A stretch of 64,000 nucleotides of DNA from Adenophora triphylla var. japonica (Eukaryota > Streptophyta > Magnoliopsida > Asterales > Campanulaceae): NCBI GenBank assembly GCA_022495995.1, contig JAFEMH010006938.1:43950-107949 (forward strand), read 5' to 3'. A program made the translations under genes and the position numbers. This document shows, one piece after another, positions 34,090-45,516 of this stretch. Under the pieces are notes generated by a model. It was given only the letters and a program-made list of their open reading frames with translations. It had not been told where the DNA came from and did not search any database. Each line of letters begins with the position of its first letter. Position 1 is the stretch's first letter.

Positions 34090-34378
34090 TGAACGGAATA
34101 AAAGTGACGGGTCTGGGCCAACATATGAAACCCAACATTTAAAGCATTACGAAGACAAAGTTATTAAAGGAGCCGATCCGTTTGCCGCAACCCCCACGGC
34201 CCAACAACAAAAATCAGTCGACCAATCTCATTATCCGACCATAATTGGTCCCAACCTAGCTTTGTCTGATATTCGATCATCTACTTATGCAACATCTGCC
34301 TAGCCAACAAAAATAGGTCGACCTCGACTAATAAGGCTACCTCGACCTACAAACACATGCGTCTATCCACGACTCAAT
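34090..34378 (+). repeat. Truncated 3' LTR of the Tat element
   Basis: Matches the first ~290 bp of the 5' LTR (TGAACGGAATAAAAGTGACG onward; CAGTCGACC and AGGTCGACCTCGAC shared). It then breaks at GACTCAAT. The next bases repeat ATAAGGCTACCTCGACCTAC already seen at 34331-34350, suggesting a repair-associated short duplication at the deletion point. Confidence 0.8.
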
Positions 34379-34428
34379 AAGGCTACCTCGACCTACTAAT
34401 AAAATATTTTCATTTTAGCAAGTGTGTA

Positions 34429-34698
34429 CTCCATTCGTCCCCTAGGACTTATGACAATTTGTTGTTTTACTTGTATCACTCGACTTATAACGTCCCAAAA
34501 TTGTAAGTTTATATTTTTTTTATATTTAATGAGACTCACTTGTCATACTTATAATAACAATCCCCTTATTCCCTCTCCTATTTTTACTTTCATATTCACA
34601 ATATCTACTACGCTCATTCTTTATCCTTTAATTATATTAGTATATTTTTAATTCTCGTGTCGTAAGAGAAAATTCTAAGTCGGATGGGTCGTAGGGAG
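34429..34698. mobile_element. Stowaway-like MITE
   Basis: Ends CTCCATTCGTCCCCTAGGAC and, complemented, CTCCCTACGACCCATCCGAC, flanked by TA. Non-coding, about 270 bp. Confidence 0.78.
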
Positions 34699-34769
34699 TA
34701 GTCTGTAATGAAACACACAATAAAAAAAATGTGTATTTTTTAGTATGACAGAGAGAATTTATATATATA

Positions 34770-35057
34770 CTCCCTCTGTCACACTTTAATTGATACTTAT
34801 TTCCTTTTTGATCCGTCCCACACCAATTGATACTTACCCAAAATGGAAAGGAATCTTCACTATTTACCCCACTCATTCTCTCTCCTATTTTACTTTTTCA
34901 CTCACAACATTCTATTTCCTAACTATTCCTCACATTCATTCTCTCTCCTATTTTACTTTTACACTCATAACATTCTCTTTCCATTTTTTCTCTCTCTTAC
35001 CTTTTCTTAATATGTGTGTTCTTTTTTTTGGTATCCATTGAAGTGAGACGGAGGGAG
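34770..35057. mobile_element. Stowaway-like MITE
   Basis: CTCCCTCTGTCACACTTTAA at the left and, complemented, CTCCCTCCGTCTCACTTCAA at the right, flanked by TA. It contains a tandemly repeated internal unit around CACTCATTCTCTCTCCTATT shared with the copy at 53213-53499. Confidence 0.85.
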
Positions 35058-35059
35058 TA

Positions 35060-36551
35060 TATTTTAAATGTTAAAACTGTGGGATATTTATTTTAGGTTT
35101 GAGTTTGCTTTTAGTCATTTTCTAGGAGAGTTGGGTTGGGGTATTTCGTCCGGTTGTAATGATGACGGACAGTTTTACGGAAAAATGCACAGATCTTCAG
35201 GGCTGGCTCATTCTACGGATAGCGGCCGGGCATCCCTACCTTGTTGGCTTCAATGCATCCCATATTTTAAGATTAATTACTAATTTTATTTTGAATTATA
35301 TAATTTAATTTCGTCAAAAAGTAAAAATAAATAAATAAATAGCCATCAATCTTCAAATATACTAGAAAAAATGGACACATTACATATTACACCTAAGCAT
35401 AGCAGTGAATCGGCCGAGGATTGTTTTCTTTTGGTTACATACGGCGAGTATTTAAAAATTTTGCAGGTTGACTATATATCAATTGAATTATGATGTAACT
35501 CATTTTTTAATATTAAAATATAGTTATTTTTTGTAAAATGAAATCCATATGATGAAATATGTAACTCATATTTTACTTTTTTCGATAAAATGTGACATAG
35601 GTACATAAATATAACTCATATTATAAATTAGTTGTTATAAAAGTTTGAATGTTATAAAAATTCAAATACTAGTGCTCAAGTTGTATAAGCTCCGAATCCA
35701 TCCGTATGTTAGGGTGTCAAGGCCAGCGAGCAGTCCTTTAATTTAAGCGGTTAAGGGCAGGACTTCGAGCAATGATACATAAATGAGTTCAAATGTGAAG
35801 ATAGACTAGCCAACATGCTTACTTTTCTCTTTTTCTTATGAGAGATGCAACTTTTTTATATATATAACTCAAGTATCGGTGTTTGCGTTCTCATAGTTCT
35901 AAGATCTATGAACCTACCCCCAAGATTCACAGACATGTAAATTCGGGTTTATTCTCGGTCATCAATTTGATGATTGGCTCTAAAAAGAATGTCCAACATA
36001 ACTTATATCATGTTAGAACCTCATTTGTCTCAAATTAAATTGGAGAATATAATTGATGCAACATATATAAGGTTGGATATCCTCACCCCTTAATAAGACA
36101 TTTTAAGGGGATGATAACTCAATTCTAATAGAGAAAATGCCCAATAAATTCTAAAAAAGTTTCATATTGCTCCATAAGTTCATTTCCATAATGTGTTAAT
36201 ATTGCATACAAGATAATGAATAATACTAAATGCTCATATAATAAATCATTGATGATGATTATAGGTGGGGTTGGCAACCGGTGAGCGACTTTCGGCAGGT
36301 GACGACGGCTGGCGGTGACAGGAGGCAGTTGAGTATGTTGTATTATAATTTTTAAGTACTGTATATAAAATGTAATATAATATAATAATATATAAAAACT
36401 TATGTTGTATTTAAATTAATAAGAAATTTGAAAGGAAATGATTTGTTACAAAAGGAATTTATGGATACAATTTTCATTCTAATATGTTATTAGAACTGAC
36501 CTAAATTAATGATGATAATTCACGTGTACGTGTAGAGTTGATGGTCATGCC
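35060..36551. other. AT-rich intergenic spacer
   Basis: No gene is supportable. A GC-richer patch at about 35150-35260 (TTCAGGGCTGGCTCATTCTA) breaks the AT-rich background and could be a relic exon, but the frame is short and unrecognised. Another at 36260-36330 (GGCAACCGGTGAGCGACTTT) is likewise unidentified. Confidence 0.35.
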
Positions 36552-36556
36552 ATTCT

Positions 36557-37347
36557 TGTTGGAATATTTGATATTTGTGGTATGGAAGTCCATAGCTCTA
36601 TGACATTGTTGTGTTGTAGGTTTGGACTGAATTTGGCCAAGGGAAAAAACCCGTCAGAGTCTCTGCCATGGAGAGTGGCCGCGCCAAGGCTTAGGGCGGC
36701 CGCGCTTGTTGGACTAGAACTCACCAAATTTTTCTGGAGCCTAGCGCGGTCGCGCAAGCCTCGAGGGCGGCCGCGCTGGCGTCGAATCTGGTGTTTTTCC
36801 TGGGTCGAATTGGATCAGTTTTTAGGTTTTTTTAAGGCTTAAAACCCTAGTATACCATACATATAAATACTCTTTTTCTCCCAGCCGAAAATTACATGAG
36901 AGATTGAAGAGAAAATCAATTCTCTTGCTTCCTTTCATTGTTTCGATTACTCCCGTTCATAGAGATTCGTTCGTGAGATTCAAGGCGACTGAGATAGGAC
37001 CGCCGGTGATTACTTACCTGTGTGCTGCTTTGTGGTACGTAATCCGTGATCGTTTTATCCTTGGAGAAATTTGCCTGTACCTGAGTTGCAACAATTGGGG
37101 GCAATATTTTCTCTTAGGACAGTCTTCCTAAGGCGACTCGATCAAATCACGATAAGTTTACTCGATCAAATCACGATAAGTTTTCTAATCGTTTGTTTAT
37201 TTGTTTCTGTTTGTTTTCCTGATCCTGTTCCATTGCTTTCGGTTTTGCTATTGGCTTAATTGGTACGTTCTTGACTTGATCAATAAATCCCCTACTGTTG
37301 ATTTAATTGTCTGTTTAATCTGTGGTGCTATAATTTAATTTCCAACA
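36557..37347 (+). repeat. 5' LTR of the Copia at 36.6-42.7 kb
   Basis: 791 bp. Differs from the 3' LTR by a 24-bp tandem duplication (ACTCGATCAAATCACGATAA twice near 37135-37180), a small indel near 36778 and a few substitutions. TATA-like ACATATAAATACTC at about 36859 and the leader after it resemble a promoter, but were not tested. Confidence 0.93.
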
Positions 37348-37375
37348 GTCTAAGAGAAAATAGTTTTATTTGATC

Positions 37376-38300
37376 ATGTCTGGTAGTTCCTTTAGCTCTC
37401 CCTTTAAGTCCCTAGTTGACACCTCCGATCTTCCGGAGAAGTTCGGTGGCAAGAACTTCAAGTGTTGGTCTGAACGCATGAAGATCTGGCTATCAATTAA
37501 GGGCATGTCTGGTATGCTGACATCTAAATGTCCCGCTCTGAATGGTGATGATCCAGTTAGTGTGGCTGCTGTTAAACTGTGGAAGGAGCAGGATGTTGTT
37601 CAAGGATGCATTCTGTCAGCTTTGTCGAATGCACTCTTTGATGTTTATTGCTCTGCTCCTCTCCTTCTTCTGCGTCCTTGTGGAAATCGCTTTCCACGAA
37701 GTACAGCACCGATGACTCCGGTGTGGAAAAATACCAAGTGGGTAAGTTCCTGAATTATCACATGAGTGAGGGAAAGTCGGTTACCGACCAAGTGCACGAA
37801 CTCCAAATCATTTTGCAATCACTCAAGGATGCTGACATGGGACTTCCTGACAAGTTCGCTGTCATGGCTATTATTGAGAAGTTTCCTTGATCTTGGGGGG
37901 AATTCGATATGACCCTCAAGCATCGTACTGGAAGCTTGACACTCAATGAGTTGATGAATGCAATTGCGATTCAGGAGGTGCATAATGGTAACCAACCGAG
38001 CGTACCTGTGGAGGCTGCTGCTAATATGGTAACTGGTAAAAGCAAGTTTAAAGGAAAGGGTGTGAAATCTCACTCTAAGGATAAAGAAAACCATGATAAA
38101 CTTAAAGTTAAGAAAAATAACTTTAGAAAGCCAAGAGCAAAAGTAATCGCTGAATTGTGGAGAAGGTGGACACTTTTCTAGGGACTGCCCGTCCAAGAAA
38201 GGAAAAGGACCACAAGCCTCTGGCGATGACCATCCTGTCGTCAACATGGTGTTGGGTCCGAAGGATTATGATGATCCCGACTCGACGCACCTGGAGTTGA
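37376..38300 (+). pseudogene. Copia gag, broken
   Basis: The ATG at 37376 starts MSGSSFSSPFKSLVDTSDLP. UBN2/gag features follow: KFGGKNFKCWSERMKIWLSI and KLWKEQDVVQGCILSALSNA. A frameshift near 37650 moves the frame to YHMSEGKSVTDQVHELQIIL. A TGA at 37888 interrupts it, then TLKHRTGSLTLNELMNAIAI. A lysine-rich stretch precedes a zinc knuckle split by another shift (GGHFSRDCPSKKGKG readable near 38165-38210). Confidence 0.88.
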
Positions 38301-38349
38301 CGATCGACCTGCAATGTTACAAAGTATGTAACTTCTTATCCCGAAATCT

Positions 38350-41224
38350 TTCTTGTCTATGAACCCAATGAGTGGCTAGTTGACACTGGGGGCAAATGTG
38401 CACGTTTGTGCCGATAAATTGCTATTTGTGTCTTACCGGCTGAGCGTGGTAGATCGGTGACGATGGGGAACTCTAGTGCTTTGCAAAGGTGCTTGGGACT
38501 GGACGCGTGGACCTGAGGTTTCCTAATGGGCGCATTCTTATCTTGCATCAAGTGTATCACGTTCCTGATATTCGTCGCAACATTATTAGTGGTTCTAGTC
38601 TAGTTAGGGAAGGATTTGAGATTTCATTTAAGTGTAATAAGGTCATAATTTTGGATTCTGATAGTTTTGTGGGGAAAGGTTATTCCTCGGATGGTTTATT
38701 TAAAATTAGAGTTGAAACTGATGTTTGTTCGCACAATAATTTTAGTTCTATTGATTATCCTGTTTCTTATTCCATTGAATCTTCAAATGTTTGGCATGGT
38801 CGTTTAGGACATATTAACTATGATTCTGTGAAAAGAATGATGAATTTAGATATTATTCCTAAACATGCTATTGATAAGAATTCTAAATATCATGTATGTG
38901 TTGAAGCTAAATCTACAAAAGGTCTGTTTAAGTCGGTTGTGAGAAATTCTGAAATTCTAGATTTAGTTCATACTGATATTTGTGAATTTAATGGCGTGTT
39001 GACCAAAGATAAAAAGAAATACTTTCTCACCTTTATTGATGATGCTAGTAGATACTGTTATGTCTATTTGCTTAGTTCTAAGGATGAAGCATTAGATAAA
39101 TTCATTATATTTAAGAATGAAGCAGAAACACAAATCGGCAAGAAACTTAAACGGTTAAGATCTGATAGAGGAGGTGAATATGAGTCTAACCCCTTCATGT
39201 ATTATTGCCAAGAAAACGGAATAGTACATGAAGAGACTCCTCCCTATACCCCTCAATCAAATGGTGTTGCTGAACGTAAGAATAGAACCCTTACTGATAT
39301 GATTAACAGTTTACTCATAAGTTCTGGACTGCCCAAATATATGTGGGGAGAGGCTTTGAATACGGCTTGCCATATTCTGAATAGAGTACCTCCTAAACAT
39401 AGAAAGGAAAGTCCGTTTGAACTTTGGAGAGGTCGACAGGCTAGCTTGAAACACTTAAAAGTGTGGGGGTGTCTTGCAAAGGTACTTGTACCTGCACATA
39501 AAAGGAAAAAACTTGGACCTAAAACTGTTGATGCTATCTTTATAGGTTATTCTGAAACAAGTTATGCATTGAGATTTCTTATTATAAAATCTGAAATTTC
39601 TGGCATAGATGTGAACTCTATAGTTGAGTTACGTGATGCAACATTTTTTGAGGATGTGTTTCCTATGAAGGACGGACTTCCTAAGGAATCTAACCCAACC
39701 ACTAATTCCATTTCTGCTCAAGTAGAGGATCTGACAAATGTGGGGGTTGATTCCAATGCAACTCATTCTGACGATAAGATTGAACCAAGAAGGAGCAAAA
39801 GGGCAAGGACCACCAAGGATTTTAGAAGTGATTTCATCACTTACAATGTCGAGGGCGATCCTCTAACCTTCAAAGCTGCTATGGCTACTTCTGATGCCAA
39901 GCAGTGGAAGGATGCTGTTAAGAGTGAGATGGATTCTATTGTCTCTAATGGGACATGGGAATTGGTCGATCTCCCTCCTGGTTGTAGCACGATAGGATGT
40001 AAGTGGGTCTTCAAAAGGAAACTGAAACCGGATGGAACTGTTGACAAGTTTAAGGCTAGGTTAGTGGCTAAGGGATTCAAGCAAATGGAGGGAATAGACT
40101 ATTTCGATACCTATTCGCCAGTTGCTAGAATGACTACAATCCGAATGCTTATCGCATTGGCCTCTGTATATGATCTTCCTATTCATCAGATGGATGTTAA
40201 GACCGCTTTCTTGCATGGCGATCTAGAGGAAGAAATTTATATGGATCAACCTGAAGGTTTTGAGGCCTCTGGCAATGAGAAAAAGGTTTGTAAACATGTT
40301 AAGTCTTTGTATGGACTCAAACAAGCCCCTAAGCAGTGGCATGAGAAATTTGATAAAATTGTCTCATCGTTTGGCTTTATTACTAATGAGTTTGATAAGT
40401 GTGTTTATAGCAAGAGTATTGGTGAGAGTAGTATTGTCTTATGTCTGTATGTCGATGATATTCTGTTGTTTGGAACGGATATGAGGATAATTGATACTAC
40501 TAAGGAATTCTTGAAAAGTAAGTTTGAGATGAAAGATATGGGAGTAGCTAGTGTGATTCTTGGCCTTAAGTTGACTCGTTCAACTAGTGGCATAACCATA
40601 TCGCAATCTCATTATACCGAAAGTGTAATTGAGAAATTTGGTTATAAGAATTGCAAAGTGGCTAAGACTCCATATGACCCTTCATCTGCTCTTACTAAGA
40701 ATGAAAGTGGAGTACCGATGGCTCAGTTGAGATATTCTCAAATTATTGGAAGTTTGATGTATCTTGCCAATTGTACTAGACTGGATATAGCCTACTCGGT
40801 TACTAGGTTGGCTAGATATACTCAATGTCCAAATAAAGCACATTGGAAAGCTCTTGATAGAGTTCTCAAGTACTTGAAGGGAACAATTTCCCTTGGGCTG
40901 CATTACGGGAGATATCCTTCTGTTCTTGAAGGATATAGTGATGCAAGCTGGATTGCCTTTAACTCCGGGAGTTATGGCTGTACGGGGTATGTTTTCACCT
41001 TAGGCGGAGCTGCAGTCGCTTGGAGGTCGACCAAACAAACTCTGTTGTCTAGGTCTACATTTGAGGCCGAACTAGTTGCCCTTGACACTACTGGTTTGGA
41101 AGCTGAATGGCTTCGAGGACTTATGTCTGAGTTGCCCATGGTCAGTAAGCCAATGCCAGTTATCTGCGCACATTGTGACAACACCGCCACAATTGAGAAG
41201 CGAAAAGTGTCGAATCTGTTGTAA
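38350..41224 (+). pseudogene. Copia pol; 911-codon frame 38489-41224
   Basis: The protease motif WLVDTG is followed by a one-base insertion in a G run near 38390. From 38489 one frame is open for 911 codons. GAG-pre-integrase: VWHGRLGHINYDSVKRM; its C-x2-C has become YHVC, losing the first Cys. Integrase core: LVHTDICEFNG, TFIDDASRYCYVYLL, SDRGGEYES and NGVAERKNRT. RT: KWVFKRKLKPDGTVDKFKAR, QMDVKTAFLHGDLEEEIYMD and catalytic CLYVDDILLFG. RNase H: GYSDASWIAFNSGSYGCTGY, STFEAELVALD and HCDNTATIEK. A frameshift at about 41205 cuts the C-terminus, so expected terminal residues are missing. Nearly intact but not functional as read. Confidence 0.93.
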
Positions 41225-41960
41225 AACTAGGAGACACATCGAAATAGATTAAAATCTATAAGGGATCTAGTGTCTCGAAAGGTGATAGCTGTTGATTATG
41301 TTGGTACCAAGGATAACACACTGATCCTTTAACCAAAGGGCTAGAATTTGCTCTAGTTCAAAAATCTAGGTTGGGGATGGGTCGAACCCCGTCTCGATTC
41401 AAACGCAGTGGCAACCCAATCTACCTGAGTGGAGATCCCACAAAGAAGATTCAATGTGGTAATAACAAGGTTTGTGGGGTGAGTCGGAGCACCTAATAAT
41501 AGATTGACATGTTACATGTCCGAGTCTATTCCCTGAATAGCCTAGAGGTGCTCGTTCTTTGCTAATAAAGTAAAAGTTTGGAACTTTGAATGGGATCAAG
41601 TCTTTTAGACAAGATGCTAGCAGTACATCTTCTGAGATGCCCAGCTAAGTGAGTGTTGTTGTTGGCCGCAACTAGAGGAATTTGGGTTATTCCTTGAAAG
41701 CACTCATGATAGAGGATCGGGACGTATGGCTTATAAGCGTCAAGTGTTCGATAGAGGACCTATCATAGCTTTTGTCGTGTTTGTTACCAAAGAAAGGCCT
41801 CTACATTCAAAGGCATCGATTCAAGACACCCGTTCATCCGGGTCCTGTGGAGGTTTGCGTTGGATAACATAGGTAGTGGTTTAAGCCGGAAGGTACCATT
41901 ATTGAAAGCATGGCAATGGACAATCTGTACATGTCATATTTCTATGAACTTGTGGGGGAT

Positions 41961-42719
41961 TGTTGGAATATTTGATATTTGTGGTATGGAAGTCCATAGC
42001 TCTATGACATTGTTGTGTTGTAGGTTTGGACTGAATTTGACCAAGGGAAAAAACCCGTCAGAGTCTCTGCCATGGAGAGCGGTCGCGCCAAGGCCTAGGG
42101 CGGCCGCGCTTGTTGGACTAGAACTCACCAAAACTTTCTGGAGCCTAGCGCGGTCGCGCACGCCTCGAGGGCGGCCGCGGCGACCCGGTGTTTTCCTGGA
42201 CCGAATTGGATCAGTTTTTAGGTTTTTTTAAGGCTTAAAACCCTAGTATACCATACATATAAATACTCTTTTTCTCCCAGTCGAAAATTACATGAGAGAT
42301 TGAAGAGAAAATCAATTCTCTTGCTTCCTTTCATTGTTTCGATTACTCCCGTTCATAGAGATTCGTTCGTGAGATTCAAGGCGACTGAGATAGGACCGCC
42401 GGTGATTACTTACCTGTGTGCTGCTTTGTGGTACGTAATCCGTGATCGTTTTATCCTCGGAGAAATTTGCCTGTACCTGAGTTGCACCAATTGGGGGCAA
42501 TATTTTCTCTTAGGACAGTCTTCCTAAGGCGACTCGATCAAATCACGATAAGTTTTCTAATCGTTTGTTTATTTGTTTCTGTTTGTTTTCCTGATCCTGT
42601 TCCATTGCTTTCGGTTTTGCTATTGGCTTAATTGGTACGTTCTTGACTTGATCAATAAATCTCCTACTGTTGATTAAATTGTCTGTTTAATCTGTGGTAC
42701 TATAATTTAATTTCCAACA
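41961..42719 (+). repeat. 3' LTR of the Copia at 36.6-42.7 kb
   Basis: 759 bp, preceded by TGTGGGGGAT (PPT). Near-identical to 36557-37347 except that it lacks the 24-bp duplication. Confidence 0.93.
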
Positions 42720-42724
42720 ATTCT

Positions 42725-43660
42725 TTCTCTCCTTACCATTAAACTACCCCGTGACATGGATATCGATGCATCTTCATCTACTAGTATAGTAGTAGCACAA
42801 CCTTTGTGAGTACTACTATGCTCACATAAATCCTCTTTCGGACAATTTTGAAATCTTAAATTTTACGTTTCAATGATTGTTTTAATGATCGAAGACTTGA
42901 AGTGAACCACATTAGACCGCTCCAATGATTGCCGTATATCTTTGTTTTTCCGAGATTTTTCATGAGATTTCATTTGCTAAATTGAATTCGTCTTCAAATC
43001 GAGATGGATTTTTCATTTTTGTACGTACCTAAAAATAATCCTTTTAAAAATGGTGGAGGTGGAAATGTTGTGTTCTTACATTGAATTAAGGAGGAGTTTC
43101 GGAATTTAATTATGTGACATATTTAGTGCGAACTCCTAATTTTAGTTGTTTGACCTAACTGCAAAAACTCCAATAATTTCCTGTTCTAAAATATTAGTAT
43201 AATATTTCCTTGGTCTCTGATACTCATACTCTTTTGTTTATCATGCCGTATCCGTATCGTACAATCCTATTTTAGTTTTGTTGACAAGAGTCCAGCGGGA
43301 TAAATCGAATAGTACGAGCATCCTTGCTGATAATTTTAAAGTCTTAAAACGGACCCATTTTTTATTGTTTAAAAGATGGTTTATTATAATATTTTGTTTT
43401 AGAAATGCTACATACTCCATATGAAAAATATAATTATTTGTATAAGATTATAAATATAATTATCCTTATTTTGTTTGGCTGGATACATAATTATTTAAAG
43501 TGGGTAAGTTCACCTGCAAATGATACTTATGCTTAAATTATTTGCTGATGTTTGCAAAAAAAATAGATCAATATAAATAATTTGCTTAATCTCTCTATGC
43601 ATAGACATCTATTATGATAGATTGTTTGATGAATCTTGAGAAACTCTTAACAAAAACTCC
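42725..43660. other. AT-rich spacer
   Basis: No supported gene or complete element. CTTGGTCTCTGATACTCATA and a few other words have no visible partner. Confidence 0.4.
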
Positions 43661-44184
43661 CTATCCCACTTACGAGAGAGTTTGAACGAGTTTTCGATGT
43701 TCGAGCTCAAGCTCGTTTAATAATTATCGAGTTCGAATAGCAGTTTAAACTCAAGTTGGATCGAGTTTTGAGCTACTCGCGAGCTTCTCGAGTCGGTATC
43801 GAGCTCGAGTCTAAACGAACCGAGTTCGAGTTTGAGCTTTTTTGGGAGAAATTTTGCATAAAATTATAAAATAAAAAATCGAGTTATTAATAACAAGTTT
43901 ATCGAGTTGAGTTCGAGTACTAGTCGATCATGAACTAATAAACTGAAAATTCGATTTTTTAACGTGCTTTTCGAGTCGAGCTCGAAACGAGCTGATCGCG
44001 ACCAAATATAAATTCGTGTTTTTAACGAGTTTATCGAGTCGAGTTCGAAACGAATCGATCTCGTCGAGTCTAATCAAACACATGAGTCGAGTTCGATCGA
44101 CTCGAAAATTAACGAGTTTAAATCATTCGAGCTCGAGTTCGATCAACAATTCGAGCTCACTCGAGTTTTTTCGAGTAGAGCTCG

Positions 44185-44713
44185 TGTTGTGAAATTGGTG
44201 CTCTCCGTTTGCAATCAACACAAAGAAATTAACACACCCACACGTACAAGAAAGAAACAATCACACACAAGAACACAAGAGTTGTTTACCCGGTTCATTC
44301 ACCAACTCGTGAACTACGTCCGGGGGCAATTGCCAAGCCAATATGTTATTAGTCTCTCTAATATGTTGCTACAATGTATTCTAGGCCGGATCTATGTTTA
44401 TATAGTAGTACAAAGAAGCCCTAAATCTAATTAAGAAGAGTTGGAATCAAACAAGGAAACAGAACAAAACCCAAAAATACGCCAGGCATTGAGGCGCCCG
44501 CCTCAAGGCAGCCATGCGCCCGCCTCAACTTTGGCAATCCTCGGCCACTGTCTCGGCCCTTGAGGCGCCCGCCTCGCCTCCCCCATGCGGCCGCCTGGCG
44601 CAGTCCCCATTCCGTGCTCAACTGCAACTCTGTTTTGGACTCCTCCTTGAACCTCACCAACTCCTCCGACTTAGCCCTCCTCTTCCTTGTAGTTTTAGGA
44701 TCCAAACCCAACA
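44185..44713 (-). repeat. 3' LTR of the gag-only Copia
   Basis: 529 bp, TGTTGTGAAATTGG...AAACCCAACA as written on the plus strand. It contains GAGGCGCCCGCCTC and variants at about 44490-44598. Confidence 0.93.
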
Positions 44714-44869
44714 ATCTCCCACCGGAGACTAAACTAACAAACATAAAATCACCCATCAACTCCCACCACGGAGTAATGACCTTCGAACACATTTCCCCCT
44801 CATCCATATTGGCTTGACACTACCTCACCTCTCCTCAAGTACTAAGGCGAGTTGAAACCAAGCGACGTT

Positions 44870-45513
44870 TCAACCTCTCCGTGTTAGATCGTTCTTGCCT
44901 CCCCAAATCGGCCTACCTTGATTTCTCCCCGCAAGTCTAACTTCGCCTTCTCCCTCCAGACCCACCTTCCTCGCAATCCCTCCCCTTGAAACTTGGACAC
45001 ACCTTGTTTCTTGCATCGATCGTTCTTGATGGCGAATCCGCTCTCTGTTAGGGCCCTTGGACATCCACACCGCGTTGATCAACTTTGTGTACTCCCCAAC
45101 ATACCGTTTCTTGATGTCTCCCCTTTACACCAACAGCCGGTTCTTTAGCCTCTTGCTCCCACCGGAACGAAAAACGACATTGTAGGTAGAGTACAACGTC
45201 TTCCCCTTAACCCCACGAACCAACACCTTAGCCCCTTTTGTGACTTCCCAAGACCCACCAATGAAAGAAACACCGTATCCTTCACTGTCAAGTTGTCCCA
45301 CAATCACCCTTCTCCTCAAATCCGAACATGCATCACGTCGTGTAGTTGTAAAACAGCCCCATTAGGTGTCTTCATCATTACATCCCCCTTACCTTTGATC
45401 TTCAATGGTTGACCATCACCAAGATAGAGAATCCCAAAATCTCCGGTTTTGTAACGCCTCATTGATTCCGCATCCCCACTAGCATGACAAGAAGCTCCGA
45501 ATCCAACACCCAA
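44870..45513 (-). pseudogene. Remnant of pol-proximal region (pre-protease/GAG-pre-integrase)
   Basis: Minus-strand frames GVGFGASCHASGDAESMRRY, GDGQPLKIKGKGDVMMKTPN and VQLHDVMHVRI-like text resemble the Copia segment after protease (normally ...DSGCSYHMT... then LGDG...I.G.G...). A later frame has VIVGQLDSEGYGVSFIGGSW. Integrase and RT do not follow. Frames are interrupted at 45316 and 45085-45125. Confidence 0.65.
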
Positions 45514-45516
45514 TCT

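Larger units (their letters stand above)
6432..34378 (+). mobile_element. Ty3/Gypsy retrotransposon, Tat type, split by three insertions
   Basis: Order on the plus strand: 5' LTR (6432-7062), PBS, gag (7123-9041), protease/RT (19591-21578), RNase H and integrase (25296-27404), a tandem-repeat spacer, an antisense gene (28373-31326), PPT and a truncated 3' LTR (34090-34378). Without the inserted Sirevirus, hAT and solo LTR the body is about 11.4 kb. The integrase downstream of RT/RNase H places it in Ty3/Gypsy. The second, archaeal-like RNase H block and the antisense extra gene before the 3' LTR fit the Tat lineage (Retand/Grande-like). Stops and frameshifts in gag and pol show it is dead. 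GTCGAC is strongly enriched along it. Confidence 0.87.
36557..42719 (+). mobile_element. Copia retrotransposon, complete ends
   Basis: 6163 bp with TGTTGGAATATT...TTTCCAACA ends and 5-bp duplications ATTCT (36552-36556 and 42720-42724). LTRs are 36557-37347 and 41961-42719. It encodes gag, a broken protease and a long integrase-RT-RNase H frame, all on the plus strand. About 730 bp of non-coding sequence (41225-41960) separates pol from the 3' LTR, ending with the PPT-like TGTGGGGGAT. No TGGTATCAGAGC PBS follows the 5' LTR. Each LTR carries four GCGGCCGCGC-type words. Confidence 0.94.

Noticed and set aside
44514..44817. Plus- and minus-strand frames across the gag-only Copia LTR
   Set aside because: The same frames recur in the second LTR and extend into non-coding flanks; these are LTR sequence, not genes.
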